Source of the DNA: CAVPNY01 sp963706905
GTDB lineage: Bacteria > Chloroflexota > Anaerolineae > Anaerolineales > UBA4823
Direction of reading: 5' to 3'
NCBI GenBank assembly: GCA_963706905.1
Contig: CAVPNY010000013.1
Span: forward strand, 1-64,000
Length of the DNA stretch: 64,000 nt
Shown here: one piece after another, positions 10,319-19,113 of the stretch
How the letters are laid out: every line of letters begins with the position of its first letter
Position numbering within the stretch: position 1 is the stretch's first letter
Notes under the pieces: generated by a model
Database searches by the model: none
What the model was told of the DNA's origin: nothing
What the model saw: only the letters and a program-made list of their open reading frames with translations
Program-made: the position numbers and the translations under genes

Positions 10319-11194
10319 ATGAACAATCAAACCGTGATGATAACGGGAGCCACGAGCGGGATCGGCGCGGTGGCAGCCCTGGAATTAGCCCGCATGGGCG
10401 CAAGGGTGGTGGGGGTTGGACGCAACCCGGATAAATGCGCGGCTGCAGCCAGCCGCATTTCAAAAGAGACCGACAACCTAAACGTGGAGTATCTTGTCGC
10501 CGACCTGTCTTCCCAAGATCAGATCCACCGATTGGCAGAGGCCTTCAAAGCAAAATATACCCGGCTGGACGTGCTGGTCAACAACGCGGGAGCTTTTTTC
10601 AGCAGGCGCCAGGAGAGCGTAGACGGCATCGAGATGACTTTGGCGCTCAACCACCTGAACTATTTCCTGCTGACCAACTTGCTGCTGGACACCTTGAAAG
10701 CCAGCGCGCCAGCGCGGATTATCAACGTCTCTTCTAATGCACACATGGGCACCCGGATCAACTTCGCCGATATCGAAAGCCGGCGGCGTTACATAAGCTG
10801 GGCAGTCTACGGACAGTCCAAGCTGGCCAATGTGCTGTTTACCAACGAGCTGGCACGCCGGCTGGAGGGTACGGGGGTGACCGCCAACGCCCTGCACCCG
10901 GGCTTTGTAGCAACCGGATTCGGCCAAAACAACCACGATCTGGTCGGCTGGGGCACACGCATTGTCCAGAAGTTCGCCGCTCGCAGTCCTGAGCAGGGAG
11001 CGCGCACGATCATTTACCTGGCCAGCTCCGCAGAGGTGGATCAGGTCAGTAGTAAATACTTCGTGGATGAAAAAGAAGCGCGCTCTTCGCCAGCCTCATA
11101 TGATGCAGACACTGCCATGCGCTTGTGGGAACTGAGCGCAGGGATGACAGGTCTAAAAGGTGACCTATCTGCTAAGAAGTTGAGCGCAGCGTAA
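10319..11194 (+). CDS. Short-chain dehydrogenase/reductase
   Basis: A 291-aa classical SDR. The cofactor motif TGATSGIG is at residues 9-16, NNAG follows in beta-4, and the catalytic residues are Ser in IINVSSNAH and YGQSK (Tyr-x3-Lys). Arg residues after beta-2 (VGRNPDK) favour NADP(H). Overall it resembles the retinol-dehydrogenase-like group (LHPGFVATGFG). The substrate cannot be read from sequence. The gene stands alone between the surface protein and the MalT-like regulator; a weak TATACT lies about 45 nt upstream. Confidence 0.85.
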   Translation: MNNQTVMITGATSGIGAVAALELARMGARVVGVGRNPDKCAAAASRISKETDNLNVEYLVADLSSQDQIHRLAEAFKAKYTRLDVLVNNAGAFFSRRQESVDGIEMTLALNHLNYFLLTNLLLDTLKASAPARIINVSSNAHMGTRINFADIESRRRYISWAVYGQSKLANVLFTNELARRLEGTGVTANALHPGFVATGFGQNNHDLVGWGTRIVQKFAARSPEQGARTIIYLASSAEVDQVSSKYFVDEKEARSSPASYDADTAMRLWELSAGMTGLKGDLSAKKLSAA

Positions 11195-11276
11195 ACCTGT
11201 TCAAGTCATTCAGGTTGTTCCGACTATATATCATTTCATAGTAAAACCTAAAAATTTAATATATACTAATCTTATC

Positions 11277-14082
11277 GTGTCAATTCTCGCTATGCAAAAG
11301 GCTGACACACTTATCCGCACGAAGCTGCGCCTGCCTTATATCCGACCAGGATTAGTGTCACGGCCGCGGCTCCAGGAACAGATAGAGCGCGGGCTGTGTG
11401 GGCCGCTCACCCTGATTACTGCCCCGGCTGGTTTTGGCAAGACTACCCTGGCGGCATCCTTTGTCGCCAATTGCGGGATGCCGGTAGCCTGGCTTTCACT
11501 GGATAAGCATGACAACCAGGTAGAGCGCTTCCTGATTTATCTGGTCGCCGCCTTGCAAGAGGCAGAGCCCGCCATTGGAAGCCAGGCAGCCCAGCTCCTG
11601 GAAGCGGTTCGCCAGGTGCCCCCTGAAGCCGTCCTGACCGGCCTGATCAATGACCTGGATAGCGCCGGCAAAGAAATCACCCTGGTGCTGGATGACTACC
11701 AGTTTATCAGCAGCCAGGCTGTGCATGAGGCCATCACTTTCTTACTGGAGCATTGCCCCAGGCCGTTCCACCTGCTGATCATCACCCGGTCGGACCCCCC
11801 TCTGCCACTGTCCCGTTTGCGCGCCCGTGGCCACGCGCTTGAGCTACGGGCCGACGATCTGCGCTTTACCGCCTACGAGGCAGCCCAATTCCTGAACGAC
11901 ATCATGGGGCTCCATCTGGATGCCCGGTCGGTGGCAGTGCTCGAGGAGCGCACGGAAGGGTGGATTGCCGGCTTGCAGATGGCAGCGCTTTCTATGCGCG
12001 ACCGGGAAGATGTCACCGGGTTTATCGCCGGCTTCTCCGGCACCAACCGCTACATCCTGGATTACCTGCTGGAGGAGGTCCTGGCCAGCCAGCCACCAGA
12101 AATCCAGAGCTTTCTGCTGCACACGTCGATTTTAAACCGCCTGACCGCTCCACTTTGCGATGCGGTCGTTCACACATTAGAACGTTCGAACGTTAGCAGG
12201 TTAAGTTCCATTGAAGGTGAGGAGGAGTTGCTTTCGCTGGATCAACGTTCTAACGTTTTCACGTTCCAACGTTCTAACGAAATCCTCGAAGTACCTGGAG
12301 CGGGCGAATCTCTTCGTGGTGCCACTGGATGATGAGCGCACCTGGTTCCGTTATCACCAATTGTTCGCCGAACTATTGCGTGCCCAGCTTCACCGGGCGC
12401 TCAGGGACCAAGACATCGCTCAACTCCACCTGCGGGCTTCTGAATGGTATGACCATCGTGGCCTGGTGCTTGAGGCGATCCATCATGCTTCATTAACCTC
12501 AAATAATGAGTGGGTCGAGCAACTGATTGAACAAAACTATATGGAGATGTTCCATCGCGGAGAAGCTTCGTCCATGCGTTTTTGGACTGGCAAGCTGAGC
12601 AAAGAATTGATATATAAGAGGCCCTGGTTATGCATTTATGAAGCCCAGAGCAATGCTTTGTTTGGGCAACTGGATGAAGCCGATGTGTTGTTAGCTAAAG
12701 CGGAAGAGCATCTTCAATTAGAGAATCCACCTGCCGACGCTCAATCCATGGTGGGTCATTTAGCATATGTTAAAAGCCGGGTCACTGGCATGCGTGGTGA
12801 TGTGCTTCGAGCTATCGAGCTAAGTCTCACCGCACGAGAAAATACTCCTGCCAGTAACCAGGCCCTGCAATCAGGAATTGGCGTTATGCTCGGAGTTGGA
12901 TATTTCTTGAATGGCGATTTTACTAACGCAGAACTAACTTGGAATGGAACAATACAATCAAGCATAGCTGCCAATGCGATTAATGGTACTGTGGCGGCTT
13001 ATTGCCATCTGGCGAGGTTGTATGCTATCCAAGGTCAGTTACATAAATCATACAGGCTATACCAAGAAGCCGGGAAATTTGCCCATGAGGCGGGTGGTCG
13101 GAATTTAGGCGTTATGAGCCTAGTAGACATGGGAATTGCTAATGTATTATATGAGTTGAACGATCTTGAGGCTGCTCTCGCTCATATTAAGCAAGGGTTG
13201 GAGTATATCCCTTTATGGGGCAACGCCGACGATATAGCCCTGGCATACACAACCCTTGCCGGAATTCAGCAGGCACAAGGGACCACAGCTGGTGCAGCGG
13301 AAGCCATAGAAGAAGGGATCCATTTGATCCAAACAAGCGGTGTTTTCTCAGAAGCACGTGATGCAGTGAGGACTACCCAGGTAAAACTCTGGCTGGCACA
13401 AGGAGATTTACTGTCAGCTGACCGCTGGGCTGCATCCCAGGAAGAGCGATTGATCTCGGACAGCGGATTTGGGTTTGAAAATGAGCTGACTCGCATAACA
13501 CTTTCACGGGTATATATTGCTCAGAAGAAACCGGATGAATCGATCAGCTTATTGACTCGCCTTGAGGAAAGTGCTGAATCAGGTGGAAGAACGGGGAGGC
13601 TCATTGAAATCCTGATCCTCAAGGCACTAACACTACAGATATTGGGTGAAACTGCTCAGGCGCTTGCGACCCTGGAGAAAAGCCTGTCGCAGGCTGAACC
13701 AGAGGGATATATTCGGACTTTTATACAGGAAGGTCCGCCCATGCAGAGACTGCTTGCTCAATGGTCGGTCCGTGCCGGCGAAGTTCCGTTGCGAGACTAC
13801 GTTGCTGATTTGCTCTCCCAATTTGACGCCGAACCACACCGAATCATGGCAACACAAGCAAGAGTTTCACCAACCGGTGTCCTGGTCGAGCCATTGAGCC
13901 CGCGTGAGCTGGAAGTTCTCCAACTCATCTCATCAGGCAGTACCAACCTGGAGATCGCCCGGATGCTGATCGTGTCCCCGGGTACCGTCAAGGCTCACAC
14001 GGCCAGTATATACCGCAAGCTGGATGTCGCCAACCGCACCGAGGCTGTGGCGCGCGCCCGGCAGCTCGGCATCCTCTCCTAA
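11277..14082 (+). CDS. MalT-like LuxR-family transcriptional activator (one frameshift)
   Basis: About 930 aa when joined. It has an N-terminal STAND ATPase with P-loop LITAPAGFGKTTLA, Walker B ITLVLDDYQF and ITRSDPPLPLSRLRARG, the winged-helix/arm segment RYHQLFAELLR, a TPR-like sensor region (about 400-840), and a C-terminal LuxR HTH (LSPRELEVLQLISSGSTN...GTVKAHTASIYRKL). The start is GTG 11277 or ATG 11292, which begins MQKADTLIRTKL. The frame breaks at about 12285: CTCGAAGTACCTGGAG has one extra base separating SNEIL from YLERANLF. The break lies just after an internal array of 8-bp repeats. Open pieces are 11277-12332 and 12211-14082. It is a likely activator of the two downstream blocks that share a 67-bp promoter element. 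Confidence 0.85.
12181..12279 (+). repeat. Degenerate 8-bp tandem repeats inside the MalT-like gene
   Basis: Units of the form AACGTTCN occur at 12181-12194 (two) and 12244-12279 (four and a half: AACGTTCT, AACGTTTT, CACGTTCC, AACGTTCT, AACG). They encode a low-complexity linker (LERSNV, FQRSNE) between the ATPase and the helical arm and contain many self-complementary AACGTT sites. The gene's frameshift is 6 bp beyond the array. Confidence 0.75.
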
Positions 14083-14105
14083 GACCCCAAAATCGCCTTC
14101 GATCT

Positions 14106-14172
14106 AAACCCTACAAATAAACACCAGATACCCCATTTGGCAGATGCGGGGCTCCTGGCTGCGCGCTACACT
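14106..14172 (+). promoter_or_regulatory. 67-bp promoter block, copy A
   Basis: This block runs from AAACC to a -10-like TACACT. It has the same length as the block at 15659-15725 and shares with it ACAAATAAAC or GCAAATAAAC, a TTTGGCAGATGCGGG core flanked by CCC and GGG half-sites, and GCGCTACACTA. No sigma70 -35 sits at 17 nt from TACACT. A weak -10 with an upstream dyad-like core is typical of an activator-dependent promoter, and the activator is plausibly the MalT-like protein encoded just upstream. Confidence 0.6.
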
Positions 14173-14201
14173 AAAGCCAGAACCGAATTAGGAGGGCGCT
14201 C

Positions 14202-14441
14202 ATGCCGGAATACTATGAGATCAAAATCAAGGGCTATCTGGATCCACACTGGTCAGATTGGTTTATGGGACTGAAACTGACACACCTTGAAGGAGATGAA
14301 ACACTGATCTCCGGCTCGCTGCCCGACCAAGGCGCACTCCACGGACTGCTCGAGCGCATCCGCGATCTGAACCTGACCTTGATTTCGGTCAACACTGATG
14401 GTCCGTCTACCCAAGAGGCTGATAAGAATTACAAGGAGTAG
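14202..14441 (+). CDS. Small conserved 'YYEIKI' protein, paralog 1
   Basis: A 79-aa soluble protein with no signal or membrane helix. It contains PEYYEIKIKG, WFMGLKLTHLEGDETLISG and DQGALHGLLERIRDLNLTLISVN. A close paralog is at 15755-15976; the two share most positions over residues 3-65. I recognise the pattern from uncharacterised small proteins of Chloroflexota and Actinobacteria and know no assigned function. The fold looks alpha/beta, with a C-terminal helix (ALHGLLERIRDL) and strand (LTLISVN). It has a good SD (AGGAGG, about 7 nt upstream), is the first gene after promoter block A, and is followed 2 nt later by a membrane protein. Confidence 0.8.
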   Translation: MPEYYEIKIKGYLDPHWSDWFMGLKLTHLEGDETLISGSLPDQGALHGLLERIRDLNLTLISVNTDGPSTQEADKNYKE

Positions 14442-14443
14442 TC

Positions 14444-15619
14444 ATGAACACAATCCATTTAATAAAAGGAAGCGAGATGGCCGGTGACGTGCCCGCTCGG
14501 ATTGGAGGGATTCGCGGCTGGCAGCGCTGGGCGCCATACGCCGCAGTGGTATGGTCACTTGTCTACGCCGCCCTGGGGATCACCTGGGGCCTGGGCGGGC
14601 GTGGCTTCCCTTACACCCCCGAAACCGCGTCCGACAGTTTAGGACTGTTGCTCGGTCGGTTTGGGCCAGGCGTGGTCTGGATCGTCGTGATGATGGCAGG
14701 GATTCCTGCGGCGGCGGTGGGAATTGCGATGCTGCGCGGGGTGAGAGGCCGGCTGCTCCGGCCTCTGCTCATAGCTGCCGGAGTGCTGCTCGCCGGGGCC
14801 CTCCTGCTGCTCATGACCGCCCTCGACCTGCTGGTCAAGTTCGGCTATTTCCCCTATATCATCTTCAGGCTCATCACCGGGGCTGAGGTTGGCTCCTACC
14901 TGGAGGGTTATGCCCGCTGGACAACGGTACACCAATTACTGTGTCTTCTCGGCGGTTTTCTCTGGCTGGCGGCTACCGTCAGTTACGCCCGCCGTAGCGG
15001 AGACGCCTGCCTGATTTGCGGCCGCCGAGACGGCCTGGAGGGGTGGACGAGCCCCGACAACGCGGCGCGCTGGGGCCGCATCGCCGTGTATGTGGCGATG
15101 GTGGCGCCAGTCTTCTACGCCCTCACCCGTTACGCCTGGGCGCTGGGATTCCCGCTGGGGATGAGCGAGGAGCGATTTCGTCCCGCTCAAGAGAGTGGGA
15201 AGTGGATAGGGGGAGCACTCTTTTTGGGGAATTTCATCCTGTTGGGAGCCTTCCTGATGCTTGGCTTGGTGCAGCGCTGGGGTGAGGTGTTCCCGCGCTG
15301 GATGATCGGCCTGGCTGGACGCCGGGTGCCCATCGCGCTGGCGGTAATCCCCGCCTCGCTTGCATCGGTGTTGCTGGTGGTGGGCGGCATCGGGATATGG
15401 TCCAGCTTAGATCAAATGGCCGCTAATTTGGCGGCTATTGGGGTAGAGGGTGTCAGGCTCATCTGGGAAATAACCGTCCAGGTCGGTCCTACATTGCTAT
15501 TTCCAATTTGGGGTGTGGCGCTCGCTGTGGCGACGCTGGGTTACTACTACCGGCGGCGCGGCCCGTGCAGGGTGTGTGGTCGTGGCGCCACCATCCAGTT
15601 ACCAAAGGAGATAACCTGA
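14444..15619 (+). CDS. Polytopic membrane protein of unknown function
   Basis: A 391-aa protein with about 9 hydrophobic helices. Two CxxC pairs are present: CLICGRRDG near residue 190 on a hydrophilic loop, and CRVCGRGA near the C-terminus, which could bind metal or form disulphides. I do not recognise a functional family; similar proteins are annotated only as hypothetical. The start at 14444 has AAGGAG at a good distance, and a later Met (residue 12, EMAGDV) is possible. It is translationally coupled to the small protein upstream (2-nt gap), suggesting the small protein and this membrane protein work together. Confidence 0.7.
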   Translation: MNTIHLIKGSEMAGDVPARIGGIRGWQRWAPYAAVVWSLVYAALGITWGLGGRGFPYTPETASDSLGLLLGRFGPGVVWIVVMMAGIPAAAVGIAMLRGVRGRLLRPLLIAAGVLLAGALLLLMTALDLLVKFGYFPYIIFRLITGAEVGSYLEGYARWTTVHQLLCLLGGFLWLAATVSYARRSGDACLICGRRDGLEGWTSPDNAARWGRIAVYVAMVAPVFYALTRYAWALGFPLGMSEERFRPAQESGKWIGGALFLGNFILLGAFLMLGLVQRWGEVFPRWMIGLAGRRVPIALAVIPASLASVLLVVGGIGIWSSLDQMAANLAAIGVEGVRLIWEITVQVGPTLLFPIWGVALAVATLGYYYRRRGPCRVCGRGATIQLPKEIT

Positions 15620-15658
15620 TGATAAGCCTTCGTGTTTTTGGGAATCTTCCCCACAAGT

Positions 15659-15725
15659 AAACCTTGCAAATAAACTCCGAATATCCCGTTTGGCAGATGC
15701 GGGCTGCCGCACCCCGCGCTACACT
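15659..15725 (+). promoter_or_regulatory. 67-bp promoter block, copy B
   Basis: The second copy of the block at 14106-14172, again 67 bp from AAACC to TACACT, with the core TTTGGCAGATGCGGG unchanged. It precedes paralog 2 of the small protein by about 30 nt. Flanking bases differ, so selection on this stretch is likely rather than a very recent duplication. Confidence 0.6.
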
Positions 15726-15754
15726 ACTGGTAGATGCTCACAAGGAGAACGGAC

Positions 15755-15976
15755 ATGACTGATTACTATGAGATCAAAATCGAAGGCCAACTAGACTCTG
15801 CCTGGTCATATTGGTTTGCAGGAATGAAGCTGACCCACCTTGAAGGGGATGAAACTCTGCTTTCCGGCATACTACCCGACCAGGCCGCTCTGCATGGCCT
15901 TCTCGAGCGCATCCGCGATCTCAACCTGAAATTGATCTCGGTTAACTGCTGCGGCCAACCAACCGAGTATCCCTAA
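15755..15976 (+). CDS. Small conserved 'YYEIKI' protein, paralog 2
   Basis: A 73-aa paralog of the protein at 14202-14441. It shares YYEIKIEG, THLEGDETLLSG, DQAALHGLLERIRDLNLKL and ISVN. The start is ATG 15755, with AAGGAG 9 nt upstream and alignment to paralog 1; an upstream in-frame ATG at 15734 adds only a non-conserved leader. It ends with CC, unlike paralog 1. It follows promoter block B and heads a co-directional series running to 22822. Function unknown. Confidence 0.8.
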   Translation: MTDYYEIKIEGQLDSAWSYWFAGMKLTHLEGDETLLSGILPDQAALHGLLERIRDLNLKLISVNCCGQPTEYP

Positions 15977-16003
15977 GGAAAGATAAATCAGAAAGAGGCT
16001 GAA

Positions 16004-16456
16004 ATGTCCCAATCAACCCAAATCCCAACGGTCCCTGCATATGTCAATTCTGCCATGAAATTCGTGTTGCACTCGCCTTTGCACAGGATGGTCAGCAAAT
16101 CCGTCCTGCTGATCAGCTTCACCGGGCGCAAGAGCGGGAAAACCTACACTACCCCGGTCGACTACTCTCAAGACGGCGATCAGGTGTACGTGTTTACGCA
16201 TGCAAACTGGTGGAAAAACCTGTGCGGCGGCGCGCCGGTCACCTTGCATATTCGAGGCCGCGAGCTCCAGGGGCTGGCAGAACCGATCGCCGAGGATAAA
16301 AGAGCTGTCGCCGCCGGGCTGGCAGAGCATCTCCGCAAAGTACCGAGTGATGCCAGGTATTATGGGGTGTCCATTGATGAGGGCGGAAACCCAAGAAAAG
16401 AAGATGTAGAGAAAGCTGCGCAGACAGTGGTGATGCTGCGCATCCGGCTATACTGA
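16004..16456 (+). CDS. Deazaflavin (F420)-dependent nitroreductase-family protein
   Basis: A 150-aa protein of the DDN/PF04075 split-barrel type. It contains ISFTGRKSGKTYTTPVDY, the conserved turn of the family, followed by VYVFTHANWWKNL and LHIRGREL. Characterised members bind the deazaflavin cofactor F420 or heme-like and quinone substrates and act as reductases; many are of unknown substrate. Length is typical. It lies 27 nt after the small protein and 44 nt before the hydrolase, so it is probably in the same transcript. F420 use is inferred from family only. Confidence 0.75.
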   Translation: MSQSTQIPTVPAYVNSAMKFVLHSPLHRMVSKSVLLISFTGRKSGKTYTTPVDYSQDGDQVYVFTHANWWKNLCGGAPVTLHIRGRELQGLAEPIAEDKRAVAAGLAEHLRKVPSDARYYGVSIDEGGNPRKEDVEKAAQTVVMLRIRLY

Positions 16457-16500
16457 TCCTGAAATTGCTGGTGCACATGCACTTGCGAGGAGAGTAGAAA

Positions 16501-17403
16501 ATGACACACATGCAAATTCGCGATGCCTCCCTTTTCGTGAAAGTCGTGGGACAGGGATACCCGCTGGTGCTCATGCACGGCGGTCCCAGTCTGGATCACA
16601 CGACCCTGTTGCCCCTGGAGCCTCTGGCGGATCAATTCACCCTGATCTTCTATGACCACCGCTGTAATGGTCGCTCGGAAGGGGCAGAAGCTTCGACGAT
16701 GACGTTCGAGAACCTGACTGCGGATGCAGACGCGTTGCGCCAGGCTCTGGGCTTCGACCAGTGGGCGGTGCTCGGGCATTCCTTTGGCGGCAATGTGGCC
16801 CTGGAGTACGCCCTCCGCTACCCGCAGAGTCTGTCGCGCCTGGTATTGATGAATACCGGCGGGGATCAACGGTGGGTGAACCAGAACGCACCGGAGATCC
16901 TGGCGAAACGAGGCTATAGCGCCGAGACCGTGGCTGCGGCTCGCCGTTTTTTTAACGGCCAGGTGACAGTTGACGAGTACTTTCCCACCTTGGTGAAGTT
17001 TCTCGGGGCCTACCCGTACCACCGCAGCATAATATATAACCCCACATTCCTGAGGCTTGCTACAAAAGTAGGATGGGGGCCCCCCATGAAAATGCGACCC
17101 GAAGCACTCATCTTCGGTTACGGCCAGCTGCTCCAGGGCTGGACGGTGATGGACCGGCTCGGCGAGATCCAGGTGCCGACCCTGGTCCTGGCCGGGCGAT
17201 ACTGCTTTCTATTTCCGCCGGAACATCAGGCCATCCTGGCCGACCGGCTGCCGAACGCACAGCTGGAGCTGGTCGAGTGCGCCGGTCATAACCCGCAGAT
17301 TGAGCAACCGGAAGAGGTGATCCGCATCCTCCGGCATTTTTTGGCCGATGTGGATCACGGCTATGTCTATCAGAACCAATTAAACACCGCGGCTGCGCGG
17401 TAA
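16501..17403 (+). CDS. Alpha/beta hydrolase, proline-iminopeptidase-like
   Basis: A 300-aa alpha/beta hydrolase. The oxyanion-hole motif HGGPSLDH is near residue 26, the nucleophile elbow GHSFGGN near residue 97, and the catalytic His is in ECAGHNPQIEQPEEV. The position where the catalytic Asp normally lies (VLAGRYDFLFPP in relatives) reads GRYCFLFPP, a Cys. The enzyme may use another acid, be inactive, or carry a base-call error (GAC/GAT to TGC needs more than one change). The SD AGGAGAG is well placed. It is probably cytoplasmic; the substrate is unknown. Confidence 0.8.
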   Translation: MTHMQIRDASLFVKVVGQGYPLVLMHGGPSLDHTTLLPLEPLADQFTLIFYDHRCNGRSEGAEASTMTFENLTADADALRQALGFDQWAVLGHSFGGNVALEYALRYPQSLSRLVLMNTGGDQRWVNQNAPEILAKRGYSAETVAAARRFFNGQVTVDEYFPTLVKFLGAYPYHRSIIYNPTFLRLATKVGWGPPMKMRPEALIFGYGQLLQGWTVMDRLGEIQVPTLVLAGRYCFLFPPEHQAILADRLPNAQLELVECAGHNPQIEQPEEVIRILRHFLADVDHGYVYQNQLNTAAAR

Positions 17404-17534
17404 GAAGAAAGCCACGAAAACCAATCAGATTAATAGCTGCTCGCACTACGTGGGCCACACAAATAGACGAAAATGAGAATGCTTCGCACAGAACACTCGC
17501 AATGACATTTTCGAATAAATAAGGAAGTACAACC

Positions 17535-19079
17535 ATGCACGTGAAAAAACTCCTCTTCCCAGCATTGCTCGTTGGCGCTCTGCTGGCGCTTATCTATCGG
17601 CTATTCAATCGCCCATTTGCGAAGCCCGCTGATGCGAAGCCGGATTCAGCAAAACCAGTTTCCAACAGCGTGTCCTATGATGCGATCGACGCTTATATCC
17701 AAGAGAAAATGCACCGCCTGAACATCCCGGGTGTCTCGTTGGCGATCGTGGAGGGCGACCAGATCGTGCATGTGCGCGGCTTTGGCCAGGCCCGCCCGGG
17801 CGGTGAAACACCTACTCCCCAGACGCCCTTTTTCATCGGCTCGCTGACCAAATCCTTCACCGCCCTGGCAATAATGCAACTGGTCGAGGCCGGCAAGATC
17901 GAGCTAGATGCCCCGGTGCAGCGCTACCTGCCCTGGTTTCGCGTGGCGGACCCGCAGGGGCGTCAGCACAAATGACCGTGCGCCACCTGCTCAACCAGAC
18001 CAGCGGCCTGCCAATGCTGCACTCGGAAATTACCCTGGCTGATTTCGATAATCGCCCGGATGCCACCGAGCGCCTGGTGAGGGCTCTCTCCACGCTCAAA
18101 CTCACCCGCCCGGTCGGTGCGAAGTTCGAGTACAGCAATACAAATTTTAACGTGCTGGGGCTGATCGTCGAGGCTGCCAGCGGGGAGTCCTACTCTACCT
18201 ATGTCCAGCAGCATATCTTCGACCCCCTGGAGATGCGCCACAGTTATACTACCAAGGTCGCCGCGCAGCAGGATAACCTGGCAATGGGATACCGCTACTG
18301 GTTTGGTCACCCCTTGCCTGCCCCTGATCTCTCCATACCGTCTGGCTCACTTCCCTCCGGCCAGCTGATCGCCAGCGCCGAAGACATGGCGCACTACCTG
18401 ATCGCCCAACTCAACGGAGGCCGCTACGATGGGGCGCAAATCCTCTCAGAGGCGGGCATCGCCGAGATGCACCACGGGGTTGCGGAATGGAGGGAAATGG
18501 GGATGCTGGTGGGATATTACGGCATGGGCTGGGTTAGCCAGGAGATCGGTGGATCAAGGATCGTACTCACACAGCGGCACCGTACCCGACTTTGGCGCAT
18601 TTATGGCGTTAGTGCCGGAACAAAATAAAGGCATCATCCTGCTCTTCAACGCCAACCATGCCATGATGAAGCTGACTCTTGACGAAGTGGGGCTAGGTGC
18701 GGCGCAGCTCGTCGCCGGAAAGCGCCTTTCGCCATCTGTGTTGGACGCAGCTCCATGGGCGATGCGCCTCATGCTGCTCATTCCGATCCTCCAGATCGCC
18801 AGCGTGGCTGCCACGCTGGGATGGTTGCGCCGCTGGCAGCGGGACCCGGCCCACCACCCGAGCAGCGGGCGCATGTGGCGGCAGCATATCCTGCTCCCGC
18901 TGATCCCCAACCTGCTGGCTGCCCTCACCCTGATCCCTGTGCTGGGCAAAATGCGCGGCTGGATCAGGCTCTTTATGCCCGACTTTTCCTACCTCGCCCC
19001 CATTTGTGGCAGTTTTGCGCTGGTGTGGAGCTTTTTACGCACCAGGTTGATCCTCCGGGCGCTACGAAAGGACGTATAA
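17535..19079 (+). CDS. Class C beta-lactamase-fold serine hydrolase with membrane tail (two frameshifts)
   Basis: About 515 aa when joined. It has an N-terminal signal/anchor (LLFPALLVGALLALIYRLF), then the penicillin-binding-like domain with IGSLTKSF (SxxK nucleophile and base), TVRHLLNQTSGLP, YSNTNFNVLG (YxN) and HSGTVPDFGAF (HSG, equivalent to KTG). A C-terminal membrane region follows (MRLMLLIPILQIASVAATLG; LLPLIPNLLAALTLIPVL; SFALVWSFL). The frame breaks near 17958 and near 18570; open pieces are 17535-17975, 17972-18628 and 18429-19079. Such proteins are usually esterases, D-aminopeptidases or peptidases rather than resistance enzymes. It lies 34 nt before the M28 peptidase. Confidence 0.8.
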
Positions 19080-19113
19080 GCGCTACCTTTTAGATCAATG
19101 GGAGATTCATCTA

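Noticed and set aside
17535..19079. Calling an antibiotic-resistance beta-lactamase
   Set aside because: The fold is shared by many esterases and peptidases, and the membrane tail and peptidase neighbour argue for another role.
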